From assembly GCF_040151475.1 (NCBI RefSeq), contig NZ_JBDKWG010000114.1, positions 1 through 64,000 on the forward strand: a stretch of 64,000 nt of DNA. Direction: 5' to 3'. Positions 52,814 to 61,851 of the stretch are shown here, one piece after another. This DNA is from CAXBNB01 sp040151475 (lineage in GTDB: Bacteria; Bacteroidota; Bacteroidia; Cytophagales; Cyclobacteriaceae). The notes below the pieces were generated by a model. That model saw only the letters and a list, made by a program, of their open reading frames with translations, was not told the origin of the DNA and ran no database searches. A program made the position numbers and the translations under genes. Position 1 is the stretch's first letter. Each line of letters starts with the position of its first letter.

Positions 52814-54691
52814 ATGAGAATACTTTTATGTGCTGTCGTCATTGCTTTTGCCAATAGCGTGATGGCTCAAACCCAGCTCTCGCTGGAAAACCTGGATGAT
52901 TTTAAACCTCAGGCAGGTAACTGGCAAATCGTTGGTGATGTTGTCATGAATCGTCAAGTGGATGTTCACTATAAACCTGAACCTACTGCTGATTCAAAAA
53001 AGAAGAAAAAGAAGAAAGACGTTGTTGAAGAGTTACAAGCGGTGACATTTACAGCCGGAACTGGTATTTTACTAAACATTAATAATAAGGAGAAAAAAGA
53101 CAAACTTATTACCGACTGGGAACATGGTGATATAGAATTGGAGTTGGAAGTAATGATGCCTAAGGGTTCAAATTCAGGGATTTACTTACAAGGAAGATAT
53201 GAAATACAATTGCTCGACAGTTGGGGAGTAAAAAGCCCTAAATTCACCGATATTGGAGGGATTTATCAAAGTCATGGTAATGACTATAGTAAAAAGATGA
53301 TAGGTATCCCACCTACAACCAATGCAGCAAAGGCACCTGGTTTATGGCAAAAAATGAAAATCCATTTTCAGGCACCAAGATTTGATGCCGCAGGAAATAA
53401 AATCAAAAATGCCAAGTTTGTATCTGTTGATCTCAATGGAGTAAGAATACATACCAATGCAGACGTAACATTGCCTACAGGTGGGCCTATTTCAGGGGAA
53501 GAAGTGGCTATGGGGCCATTAGTGATACAAGGGGATCATGGCCCGGTGGCCATCAAAAACATTAAATATAAACTGCTTGCAGATTCTAAAGTTGAAATGA
53601 ATGGTTTAACCTTCAAAAGTTATCATGGAGAGTTTAAAGGAATAGAAGAATTTGAGAATGAAAAACCTGTAAAGGAGGGTAGCACATCGTTGATCGATGT
53701 AAGTCTGGCAGGCGATGAAGACAATTACGCCTTGATATTTTCAGGGTCATTGGTCATTCCTGAAACAGATGAATACACCTTTTCTGTAGGATATACCGGA
53801 GGAGTAAAATTCGTTTTAAACAATGAAACTATTGTAGAAAACCTTTCTTCTTCAGCACAGGGAAATTCCAGTGAAACTCTGAAGTTGAATTCGGGGACAT
53901 ATCCTTTTACCATTTACAATTATAAATCCGCAGAATGGAGGGCTTCCCGACTGGGTCTTAGTATCAAAGGAAACAATTCCAACAAAAAATCTTTCCATCA
54001 ATATGATTCATATCCGGAAAAGCCATCTTCGGTTTCACCGATTTTTGTAAATGCAGAACAAAAACCACGTTTGTTAAGAGCTTTTGTGAGTTTTGAAGGT
54101 AGTAAGAAACTTTCGCATACCATCGGTGTGGGTACTCCTGATGGACTCAATTATGTCTATGATTTGAATTCAGCAAACCTGATAGGAGTGTGGAGAGGTG
54201 ATTTTGTAGATGCTACTCCTATGTGGCACAATAGAGGCAATGCGACATTTGAACCAAGAGGAGCAGTGCAGTGGACTTTTTTGAATCAACCTTTAGCTGA
54301 ATTATCCAGTGAAGAGAGCCCATTTCCTGATAAAGCAGATTTTGCTGATTTTAAACCAAAAGGTTATGTATTAGATAAGGCTTCAGGTTTACCTGTTTTT
54401 AAGCATATTTATAAAGGGGTAGAAATTGAAAATAAAGTTGTTGCAGACGCATCAGAAACATATTTGATCCACGAAGTAGCTTTTTCACAATCCAACTTGA
54501 GCAATTGGTATTATAAGGTAGCCGATGGCAACATCAGAAAAATGCCTGACGGTTCTTATGCCATCAATGATCAACAATACTATGTAAATGTATTGTCAGG
54601 TCAGGTGCCTAAAATCAGAACAATAGACAATGTCCAGGAGTTGGTATTGCCGGTAGATGGATCAAAAATTAAGTATGAAATAATATGGTAA
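52814..54691 (+). CDS. DUF1080 (3-keto-disaccharide hydrolase-like) and PA14-like protein
   Basis: This 625-residue protein has a signal peptide (to about residue 18), a DUF1080 lectin-like/hydrolase domain (about 25-265, with GDIELELEVMMPKGSNSGIY and GRYEIQLLDSWG), a PA14-like beta domain (about 268-400, LVIPETDEYTFSVGYTGGVKF) and a C-terminal beta-rich part of unknown type. A run of seven lysines (62-68) interrupts the DUF1080 domain. Some DUF1080 proteins hydrolyse 3-keto-glycosides. The stop overlaps the next start (TAATG), so it is coupled to the cytochrome-type gene. Confidence 0.85.
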   Translation: MRILLCAVVIAFANSVMAQTQLSLENLDDFKPQAGNWQIVGDVVMNRQVDVHYKPEPTADSKKKKKKKDVVEELQAVTFTAGTGILLNINNKEKKDKLITDWEHGDIELELEVMMPKGSNSGIYLQGRYEIQLLDSWGVKSPKFTDIGGIYQSHGNDYSKKMIGIPPTTNAAKAPGLWQKMKIHFQAPRFDAAGNKIKNAKFVSVDLNGVRIHTNADVTLPTGGPISGEEVAMGPLVIQGDHGPVAIKNIKYKLLADSKVEMNGLTFKSYHGEFKGIEEFENEKPVKEGSTSLIDVSLAGDEDNYALIFSGSLVIPETDEYTFSVGYTGGVKFVLNNETIVENLSSSAQGNSSETLKLNSGTYPFTIYNYKSAEWRASRLGLSIKGNNSNKKSFHQYDSYPEKPSSVSPIFVNAEQKPRLLRAFVSFEGSKKLSHTIGVGTPDGLNYVYDLNSANLIGVWRGDFVDATPMWHNRGNATFEPRGAVQWTFLNQPLAELSSEESPFPDKADFADFKPKGYVLDKASGLPVFKHIYKGVEIENKVVADASETYLIHEVAFSQSNLSNWYYKVADGNIRKMPDGSYAINDQQYYVNVLSGQVPKIRTIDNVQELVLPVDGSKIKYEIIW

Positions 54692-56625
54692 TGGTTATGA
54701 ATATTTTCAAACATATATATATGCCAGTATTGGCAGTGGCTCTATTTTGTGCCTCTAATTTAAGTGCTCAAAACGAACCCAAAGAATCGGATTATTATAG
54801 AATAACAACCGTAGCTGTGCCTGAAGGTGTTTTATTGGAAGCCGGAGGAGTACAGGTTTTGCAAGATGGAAGTGTGGCTATTGCCACTCGAAGAGGGGAT
54901 GTATGGTTCATAGAAAACCCAACAATGGAAGGCGGTACTCAGCCAAGTTTCAAGAAGTTTGCTTCAGGTTTACATGAGCCATTAGGATTGGCATTTAAGG
55001 AAGGTTCTTTATATACTGTTCAGCGTGGTGAACTGACTAAATTGACCGATTTGGACGGAGACAGAGTTGCTGACAGTTACGAAACCATATATGCCTGGCC
55101 AATTTCCACAAATTATCATGAGTATTCTTATGGCCCTGTGATAGCTCCGGACAATTCATTTTTTGTTTCTACAAATGTGGGTTTTGAAGGCCAGGAATGG
55201 TGGAGAGGTCAAAGTCTGGTGCCTTGGAGAGGTTGGATGTTTAATATTACGGAAGATGGAAAAATGACACCATGGGCAACAGGAATGCGTTCTCCAGCCG
55301 GATATGGATTGATTGACGATGAATTGTTTTACACTGAGAATCAAGGTGATTGGGTTGGATCCGGTGGATTGTGGCATTTGCCAAAAGGTGCATTTACTTC
55401 TAATCCGGCGGGTTTAAAATGGGCAGGACATCCTGATTCTCCGGTAAAAATCTCAGAGGAAGAATTTTACGCAAACATAGATAAGCGTCAGGTAATACTA
55501 AATGGCAGATATGTGAAGCCTGCTAATATTGAGAATGAGGAAGATCCTGATTTTGTATATGAAATGAAGGAGAAATTTCCTCAGATTCAATTGCCATCTG
55601 TGATTTTGCCACATGGTATATTGGGTATTTCCAACTCCCAGTTGATTGTAGATAAATCGATGGGGAAATTTGGTCCGTTTGAAGGCCAGGTTTTTATAGG
55701 AGATCAGGGGCAAAGTAAAATTATGCGAGTGGTGTTGGAAAAAGTAAAAGGAGAATATCAGGGGGTTGCATTTGATTTTAGACAAGGTTTTCAGTCAGGG
55801 GTAATGAGAATGGATTACGATCAAAATGGCAACCTGTTTGTTGGAGAAACCAACAGAGGTTGGGGATCAGCTGGTCCGAAAAATTCCGGATTGGAATATT
55901 TAACCTGGACAGGAAAAATGCCTTTCGAAATGAAATCAGTGAAGTCAAAAGCTGATGGTTTTGAAGTAGAATTTACCAAGCCTGTTGATCGCGAATCAGC
56001 TGAAGATTTAGATTCTTATTTAGGAAAAAGCTATATCTATAAATATCACGCAGTTTACGGTAGTCCTCAGACCAATCTGGAAGAAGCCAAAGTAAAAGGA
56101 GTGAAAGTGAGTGATGATGGGTTAAAAGTAAGGATAGTGATGGACAACATGCGTCAATTTTATGTGCATGAATTTAATTTGGAAGGAGTTAAAGATGCAG
56201 AAGGAACTGGCATATTACACCCTTCTTTTTACTATACATTGAATAATATTCCAGAGGGAACAAAGCTACCTGTCAGTGAGTTGTCAACGAAACGTTCAAG
56301 TGCACAGGCAAAGCCAAAGAAGATCGTAAAAAAGCAAATTTCTAAGGCTGTGGTTAAAAAAGAAGAAGTACTTAGTGATGCTGAAATAGGCCGGTTGTTG
56401 ACAAGAAACACCTGTAATGCCTGCCATCAGAAAGACAAAAGAGTAGTAGGGCCTTCTTTTCAGGCAGTAGCAAAGCGCAACTATTCTAATGAGAAGATTG
56501 TAGAATTGATTTACAATCCTCAGCCTAAAAACTGGCCGGAGTACGCTACTCCTATGGCTCCAATGCCACAGGTCCCAAGAGATCAGGCATTGAAAATAGC
56601 AGCCTGGATCAATTCTCTGAAATGA
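54691..56625 (+). CDS. PVC-type dehydrogenase with C-terminal cytochrome c domain
   Basis: This exported protein of about 644 residues (ATGs at 54685, 54691 and 54697 are all in frame; TAATG overlap favours 54691) has a signal peptide, a beta-propeller of the glucose/sorbosone dehydrogenase-like type (about 40-400) and a cytochrome c domain with heme motif CNACHQ near residue 575 and axial-type Met residues in PMAPMPQVP near the end. A basic linker joins the two parts. It would oxidise a substrate and pass electrons to the periplasmic chain. Coupling to the DUF1080 gene suggests a shared carbohydrate substrate. Confidence 0.87.
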   Translation: MVMNIFKHIYMPVLAVALFCASNLSAQNEPKESDYYRITTVAVPEGVLLEAGGVQVLQDGSVAIATRRGDVWFIENPTMEGGTQPSFKKFASGLHEPLGLAFKEGSLYTVQRGELTKLTDLDGDRVADSYETIYAWPISTNYHEYSYGPVIAPDNSFFVSTNVGFEGQEWWRGQSLVPWRGWMFNITEDGKMTPWATGMRSPAGYGLIDDELFYTENQGDWVGSGGLWHLPKGAFTSNPAGLKWAGHPDSPVKISEEEFYANIDKRQVILNGRYVKPANIENEEDPDFVYEMKEKFPQIQLPSVILPHGILGISNSQLIVDKSMGKFGPFEGQVFIGDQGQSKIMRVVLEKVKGEYQGVAFDFRQGFQSGVMRMDYDQNGNLFVGETNRGWGSAGPKNSGLEYLTWTGKMPFEMKSVKSKADGFEVEFTKPVDRESAEDLDSYLGKSYIYKYHAVYGSPQTNLEEAKVKGVKVSDDGLKVRIVMDNMRQFYVHEFNLEGVKDAEGTGILHPSFYYTLNNIPEGTKLPVSELSTKRSSAQAKPKKIVKKQISKAVVKKEEVLSDAEIGRLLTRNTCNACHQKDKRVVGPSFQAVAKRNYSNEKIVELIYNPQPKNWPEYATPMAPMPQVPRDQALKIAAWINSLK

Positions 56626-56653
56626 TTTTAGGTAGTTGGAAAGAATAGAAAAA

Positions 56654-56686
56654 CAAAAGCACCCAAATCCGGGTGCTTTTGTTTTT
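56654..56686. terminator. Bidirectional terminator between the cytochrome-type gene and pckA
   Basis: CAAAAGCACCC and GGGTGCTTTTG form a perfect 11-bp stem with a 6-nt loop. T-tracts occur on both strands, so it serves both convergent genes. It overlaps the pckA stop codon. Confidence 0.9.
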
Positions 56687-58304
56687 ACAAATACTTTAAG
56701 TTTTCTTTTGGTTCTCCGGACATTATTTTGTCATTGGCAAACTCTGTGTATTTTTTGAAATTTTCAATGAACTGCCTGGCTAATTCATTTGCTTTTTGGT
56801 AGTAGCCAATATCATTTTTCCAAGTTTCACGTGGACTGAGCAATTCTGATGGCACATTTGGACATGTCATAGGGATAGAAATGCCAAAAACAGAATGTTG
56901 CCGAAATCCGACATTCGATAATGAATCATTTAAAGCAGCAGTTATCATTGCCCTGGTGTATTTCAACTTTATTCTGGAGCCAATACCATAAGGCCCTCCT
57001 GTCCATCCTGTATTGATTAGCCATACGTTTGTATTGTGTTCTTCCATCTTTTTACCAAGCATTTCAGCATATTTGGTAGGATGGAGCGGAAAAAAGGGTG
57101 CGCCAAAACAGGCACTAAAAACCGTTTGAGGTTCAGTGATTCCGGCTTCCGTACCAGCGACTTTTGCAGTATATCCGGAAATAAAATGATACATCGCTTG
57201 CTCTTTGGTAAGTATGGAGATAGGAGGAATCACACCGTAAGCGTCACAAGTTAGAAAGAATATGTTTTTTGGTATTCCTCCAATAGATGGAGAAACAGCA
57301 TTGGCAATATGATACAAAGGATATGCAGTTCTTGTATTTTCTGTTACTGATACATTTTCGTAATCTACAGTATGAGTGTCAGGATAAAATCTGGTATTTT
57401 CAACAAGTGCTCCAAAGCGAATGGCATCATATATTTCAGGTTCTTTTTCTCTGGTCAGGTCAATAGCCTTTGCATAGCATCCTCCTTCAAAATTGAATAT
57501 ATTACTTTGGGTCCAACCATGTTCGTCATCTCCAATGAGTAGCCGGTTTGGATCTGCTGACAAGGTTGTTTTGCCGGTACCAGATAAGCCGAAAAAAATT
57601 GCTGAGTCGTGCTTTTCTATCCCAATATTGGCAGAGCAATGCATTGAAAGGACACCTTTTTCTTGAGGAAGTATGTAATTCAATACTGAAAATACACCCT
57701 TCTTCATTTCTCCTGCATAGGCAGTTCCTCCAATAAGGATTATTCTTTTGCTTAGGTTGAGAATGGCAAAATTGGATTGACGGGTACCGTCCATTTTAGG
57801 ATCTGCTTCAAACTCAGGGCAACAAATAATAGTAAAGTCCGGCTCAAAATTCTCAAGCTTATATCTCTCAGGTCTGAGGAACATATTGTAACAAAACAGG
57901 TTTTGCCATGCAAGGGTATTGATTATCCTCAAGTTTAATCTGTGGGTTTTGTCTGCTCCTGCATATGCATCTCTTACATATATTTTTTTGTATTCAATAT
58001 ACTCAATCATTTTGTTGTAGAGTCTATCAAAATGATGTTCTGAAATAGCGATATTGATATCGCCCCACCAGACAGTGTTCTTTGTTTTAGCATCCTCTAC
58101 TATAAACCGATCTTTTGGAGATCTTCCTGTAAACTTTCCTGTATCACACATAAGTGCACCTGTATCTGTTATCTGACCTTCCCTATTTAGAATTGCCTGT
58201 TCTATTAGTTCTGCAGGTGTCAGATTCCAGTGCACTTCTTTGCACTTTTTTATACCTGAAAAATCCAGTCCGTTTTTAAGTGGTTTTAGGCCATTTTCTA
58301 TCAT
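56685..58304 (-). CDS. pckA: Phosphoenolpyruvate carboxykinase (ATP)
   Basis: This 539-residue cytosolic enzyme converts oxaloacetate and ATP to phosphoenolpyruvate, the first step of gluconeogenesis. It matches the ATP-dependent PckA family in length and motifs: TGRSPKDRF near residue 54, the P-loop FFGLSGTGKTTLSADPNR near 236, GDDEHGW near 256 and the substrate-binding TGWTGGPYGIG near 430. Convergent with the cytochrome-type gene. Its upstream region has a TACATTTG box and a 15-bp palindrome. Confidence 0.96.
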   Translation of the reverse strand: MIENGLKPLKNGLDFSGIKKCKEVHWNLTPAELIEQAILNREGQITDTGALMCDTGKFTGRSPKDRFIVEDAKTKNTVWWGDINIAISEHHFDRLYNKMIEYIEYKKIYVRDAYAGADKTHRLNLRIINTLAWQNLFCYNMFLRPERYKLENFEPDFTIICCPEFEADPKMDGTRQSNFAILNLSKRIILIGGTAYAGEMKKGVFSVLNYILPQEKGVLSMHCSANIGIEKHDSAIFFGLSGTGKTTLSADPNRLLIGDDEHGWTQSNIFNFEGGCYAKAIDLTREKEPEIYDAIRFGALVENTRFYPDTHTVDYENVSVTENTRTAYPLYHIANAVSPSIGGIPKNIFFLTCDAYGVIPPISILTKEQAMYHFISGYTAKVAGTEAGITEPQTVFSACFGAPFFPLHPTKYAEMLGKKMEEHNTNVWLINTGWTGGPYGIGSRIKLKYTRAMITAALNDSLSNVGFRQHSVFGISIPMTCPNVPSELLSPRETWKNDIGYYQKANELARQFIENFKKYTEFANDKIMSGEPKENLKYL

Positions 58305-58341
58305 TAAAATACATTTTTGAGTGGTGAATACATGCTGTATC

Positions 58342-58368
58342 CAAATGTATAGAATACTTTAAGTATTT
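58342..58368 (-). promoter_or_regulatory. pckA promoter box with adjacent palindrome
   Basis: On the minus strand TACATTTG (complement 58342-58349) matches TAnnTTTG, 37 bp upstream of pckA. A perfect palindrome AATACTT-T-AAGTATT (58354-58368) lies just upstream of it, where an operator could control access to the minus-33 region. Confidence 0.45.
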
Positions 58369-58488
58369 ACCTTTATATAAAAAAATATTATATATTTTTG
58401 GCGATGATAGTAGTTATGAGAAAAGCTGTCAAAATCAATTTTTGAGTTTTACAAATTCAAAAAATTAAATTATAACGTTGAGTTATGC

Positions 58489-58515
58489 TGTAAATTATAA
58501 TTTTTATAATTTACA
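58489..58515. promoter_or_regulatory. 27-bp perfect inverted repeat upstream of the NTT-HEAT gene
   Basis: TGTAAATTATAA and TTATAATTTACA pair perfectly around TTT, 53 bp before the GTG start. Outer flanks (CTGTCAA near 58424 and TTGACAG near 58524) are also complementary, so the structure may extend. It could be an operator or a leader hairpin. Confidence 0.5.
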
Positions 58516-58568
58516 CTTGAAAATTGACAGAATTTGGATAGATTAGATTCTTAATTTAACTTTTTATT

Positions 58569-61500
58569 GTGCTACAATCGTTTTTAGCTTTTCTTGGAGG
58601 ACAACCTGGTGAGGAAAAGCCCATGTTGCTGTTGCTTGCAAAGGGTTTTTGTATGGGGGTATTCCTTGCTTCCTATCAAATTGGTTCCGAAACTTTGTTT
58701 CTCACAACAGTAGGTAAAGAGTATCTTGATAACGCTTTTTTCACAGCTGGTTTTCTAGGAATTTTTTCTACTTACATCTACGTTCAGTTACAGCGGCGAA
58801 TTAATTTTTCCAGTCTGGTTGTAACAAATGCCTTCATAACCTTCGCCATTCTGGTTGGACTCATTTGGTTTTTTCTATACACGGATTATGGAATCATAGG
58901 TTCGGAATTTCCAATACTTCCATTTGTTTTATTTGTATTAATAGGGCCTATTTCATCCATTACCTTGTTGGGTTTCTGGGGTGTATTCGGTAGAGTCTTT
59001 GATTTAAAGCAATCCAAAAGAATTATAGGAGGGATAGATACCGGGCAACTTACAGCAACCATGGTGGCTTTTTTCTCTATTCCTGCAATGACCGAGTTGG
59101 GGTTTATTGATAAGACAAATGATCTATTGTTCATTTCTGCCGGAGCTGCTTTTGGAATTTTATTTTTTACCATCTGGATAGTTAAAGATTTTAATATTGA
59201 CAGTGCCACACGACTAAGAAAAACTGATAAAGTAAAGCCTGTTAAGTTTATTGACTTAATTAAAAATCGCTACTTAAGATTACTTTCTTTGTTTTTGATT
59301 TTTTCAATGGGTTCTGCGGTTTTTACTGATTATGTATTTCTTTCGGCTACTGAAACGATGTATCCTGTTGAGGATGAACTGAGAAACTTCCTTTCTTTCT
59401 TCAATGGAACTATTATGGTGGTTAGTTTCCTGATTCAGAGTTTTGTCAATGACATTATTATTGGAAAATACGGGCTAAAAGTATCCTTAATGGTAATGCC
59501 ATTTGTACTGGCTATATTCACTTTAGGAGCAATTGTATCCGGGCATATTTTTGTGTATGATATTAAAACAGAAGAGTATTTGTTTTTCTTTATTTTCACG
59601 GGGATGGGTAAGCTGTTCACCGCTTCTCTTAAAGATGCACTGGAAAATCCGGCTTTCAAATTATTCTTTTTGCCTTTCGATTTAAAAATACGGTTTGATA
59701 TTCAGTCCAAGATAGAAGGTGTAGTCAATGAAATAGCTGTGCTAATTGCAGGTGCTATGCAAATAGGGTTAGGATTGTTGGCTTTCTTTAAACTAATCCA
59801 TTACACCTATTTTATCATGGCTCTCGCATTTGCCATTATTTATTATGCAGGTAAATTATTTTCCGAATATAAGAATGCACTTAAATCAACTCTTAAGGAT
59901 CAGAAATCCAAACTCAAAGGAGAGGGTACCAGAAATGAGCACAATACGATCAATGTAATTAAGTCCGAACTTAGAGATAGAGATCCTGATAAGGTGTTGA
60001 ATGCATTGAAACTCCTGGAAAGGATGGAGCCGATAATGTTGGATTTTTCTTTGCTTGATTTTATAAGATCCGAACATAAAGAGCTACGAATATATGCTTA
60101 TAAAAGATTAGGTCAGTTAAGGAGTTTCAATACCCTTGAAATTTTGGAGCGGGAGGTAAGAAAGGAGAAAGATTCGGATGTTAAGAAAATTGCTGCTCAG
60201 GCAATAGAAGTGCTACATGAGATAGACGATTTTAAATTGACAGAAACCGGAATAAAAAAGCTGGTTAGGTCAACAGATATCAAGAATAGAATTTATGCAA
60301 CAAAGGCTCTTGTAAAACTAGAAGAGGATAAATATGTCCCCTTTTTAGCTGAACTAATGAGGGATATTAATCCTCATGTAAGGAAATCTGCTATGGTAAG
60401 TGCCGGAAAACTAAAACGCCCTGAGTTTTGGTCTATTCTGATAGAAAACCTTCATTTGCCCACTTACAGTAATTCAGCTGATTCTGCTTTAATAGCTTCA
60501 GGTGAATCTGTTTTCCCTAATCTCGATTCGTCTTTCTACAAAACTGGTCAGCAATTAGATACAATGATCAGAATTATACAAATATTTGGTAAAGTTGGGG
60601 GTAAACCTGCGAGTGACTTATTGTGGAAAAAAATTGATTTTCCGGACAAACAGATAGTTTCCGAGATATTGCTATCATTGAGCTATATCGGATTTGAGGC
60701 AGGAGATTTTCAGGGTGCCAGGATTAAGATAGCAATAGAGAATGATATTGGTGATATTGCCTGGAACATTAAGGCCTTGATGGATATTCCCAACGATGAT
60801 TTTATTGATAAAATGATCATTGAAGCCATCAAAGAAGAAAACAAAAAGAACTTTGACAATATTTTCATGTTGTTGTCTATGATTTATGATGCTCAAAGTA
60901 TCAGGTTGGTAAAAGACAATATCCTTGTAGGAACGACGGACAGTGTCTCTTTTGCAATAGAAATGCTGGATATTTTTGTTGATGAAGACCTTAAACCTAA
61001 GTTGTTTTCTGTGCTTGATGATGTGAGGGATGTGGATAAATTAATTAAACTGAATGATTTTTACCCCCCGGAAGATTTTGAATCTTATGAAGATTTACTC
61101 CTTCAAATCATTAACAGAGATTATAACCATATTAATATTTGGACCAAAGGGCTTGCTTTGTATAAGCTGACATTGATGAGAGGTGTTAAGGTGAAGGATG
61201 ATATCATAGCCAACTTGTTTAATCCCAATCCTTTCATGCTTCAAACTGCAGCAGCAGTTATGTATAGACTGGATAAGGATGCATATCATTATCATACAAG
61301 GAGGTTGAGGACATCTGTTAAAAAGGAATTGGATAAGGCTATTGTGCCACCGGTATTCAAATCCAAAGAAGAAAAGTTTCATCAAAAGATTTTGGTTGTG
61401 GAACGGGCTATTCTTTTGAAACAGCTTGAGGCATTTCAAAAGATACCTGGTGTGATGTTAGTAGAACTAGCATTATGTTTAGACGAGATTCAGGTTGCTA

Positions 61501-61814
61501 AGGGGATAACGATAGTTGAAAAAGGAGATAGTGGTAACTCTCCTGTTTATATAGTTTTGAGTGGACGATTAAGGGTTCACGATGGAGACAAAACAGTAGA
61601 TACTATAAAAGAAAGAGGAATAATCGGACATAAATTGATTGTAAGCACAGACGTAAATCCATATTCTATTACCGCAGATACAGACACCATTTTGTTGGTA
61701 TTAGATAAAGACCAACTGTATGACAAAGTATCTAAGCATATAGAAATGGTAGATGGTATTTTGTCTATTGTCAATGAAAGAGAAGTAAAAGAAGAAATAG
61801 AATCAATTTTTTAA
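58569..61814 (+). CDS. Nucleotide transporter-like membrane protein fused to HEAT repeats and a cNMP-binding-like domain
   Basis: This 1081-residue protein starts at GTG. Residues 1-440 hold about 12 membrane helices of an ADP/ATP translocase (NTT)/MFS-like module, with LKDALENPAFKLFFLP near 356 and FDIQSKIEGVVNEIA near 378. Residues about 470-900 are helical HEAT-like repeats (for example RIYAYKRLGQLRSFNTLEIL). Residues about 950-1063 form a cyclic nucleotide-binding-like beta roll (GDSGNSPVYIVLSGRLRVHDG). The phosphate-binding cassette lacks the usual Glu and Arg (IIGHKLIVSTDVNPYSI), so nucleotide binding is doubtful. First gene of a cluster with TIR and nSTAND genes. Confidence 0.82.
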   Translation: MLQSFLAFLGGQPGEEKPMLLLLAKGFCMGVFLASYQIGSETLFLTTVGKEYLDNAFFTAGFLGIFSTYIYVQLQRRINFSSLVVTNAFITFAILVGLIWFFLYTDYGIIGSEFPILPFVLFVLIGPISSITLLGFWGVFGRVFDLKQSKRIIGGIDTGQLTATMVAFFSIPAMTELGFIDKTNDLLFISAGAAFGILFFTIWIVKDFNIDSATRLRKTDKVKPVKFIDLIKNRYLRLLSLFLIFSMGSAVFTDYVFLSATETMYPVEDELRNFLSFFNGTIMVVSFLIQSFVNDIIIGKYGLKVSLMVMPFVLAIFTLGAIVSGHIFVYDIKTEEYLFFFIFTGMGKLFTASLKDALENPAFKLFFLPFDLKIRFDIQSKIEGVVNEIAVLIAGAMQIGLGLLAFFKLIHYTYFIMALAFAIIYYAGKLFSEYKNALKSTLKDQKSKLKGEGTRNEHNTINVIKSELRDRDPDKVLNALKLLERMEPIMLDFSLLDFIRSEHKELRIYAYKRLGQLRSFNTLEILEREVRKEKDSDVKKIAAQAIEVLHEIDDFKLTETGIKKLVRSTDIKNRIYATKALVKLEEDKYVPFLAELMRDINPHVRKSAMVSAGKLKRPEFWSILIENLHLPTYSNSADSALIASGESVFPNLDSSFYKTGQQLDTMIRIIQIFGKVGGKPASDLLWKKIDFPDKQIVSEILLSLSYIGFEAGDFQGARIKIAIENDIGDIAWNIKALMDIPNDDFIDKMIIEAIKEENKKNFDNIFMLLSMIYDAQSIRLVKDNILVGTTDSVSFAIEMLDIFVDEDLKPKLFSVLDDVRDVDKLIKLNDFYPPEDFESYEDLLLQIINRDYNHINIWTKGLALYKLTLMRGVKVKDDIIANLFNPNPFMLQTAAAVMYRLDKDAYHYHTRRLRTSVKKELDKAIVPPVFKSKEEKFHQKILVVERAILLKQLEAFQKIPGVMLVELALCLDEIQVAKGITIVEKGDSGNSPVYIVLSGRLRVHDGDKTVDTIKERGIIGHKLIVSTDVNPYSITADTDTILLVLDKDQLYDKVSKHIEMVDGILSIVNEREVKEEIESIF

Positions 61815-61851
61815 ATTCATATTTCGCTGTGCATTTTAAATGTTTTTTTTA

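Noticed and set aside
58569..61814. Pycsar-type effector
   Set aside because: No cyclase is present in the window and the cNMP-binding cassette residues are missing, so the name cannot be supported.
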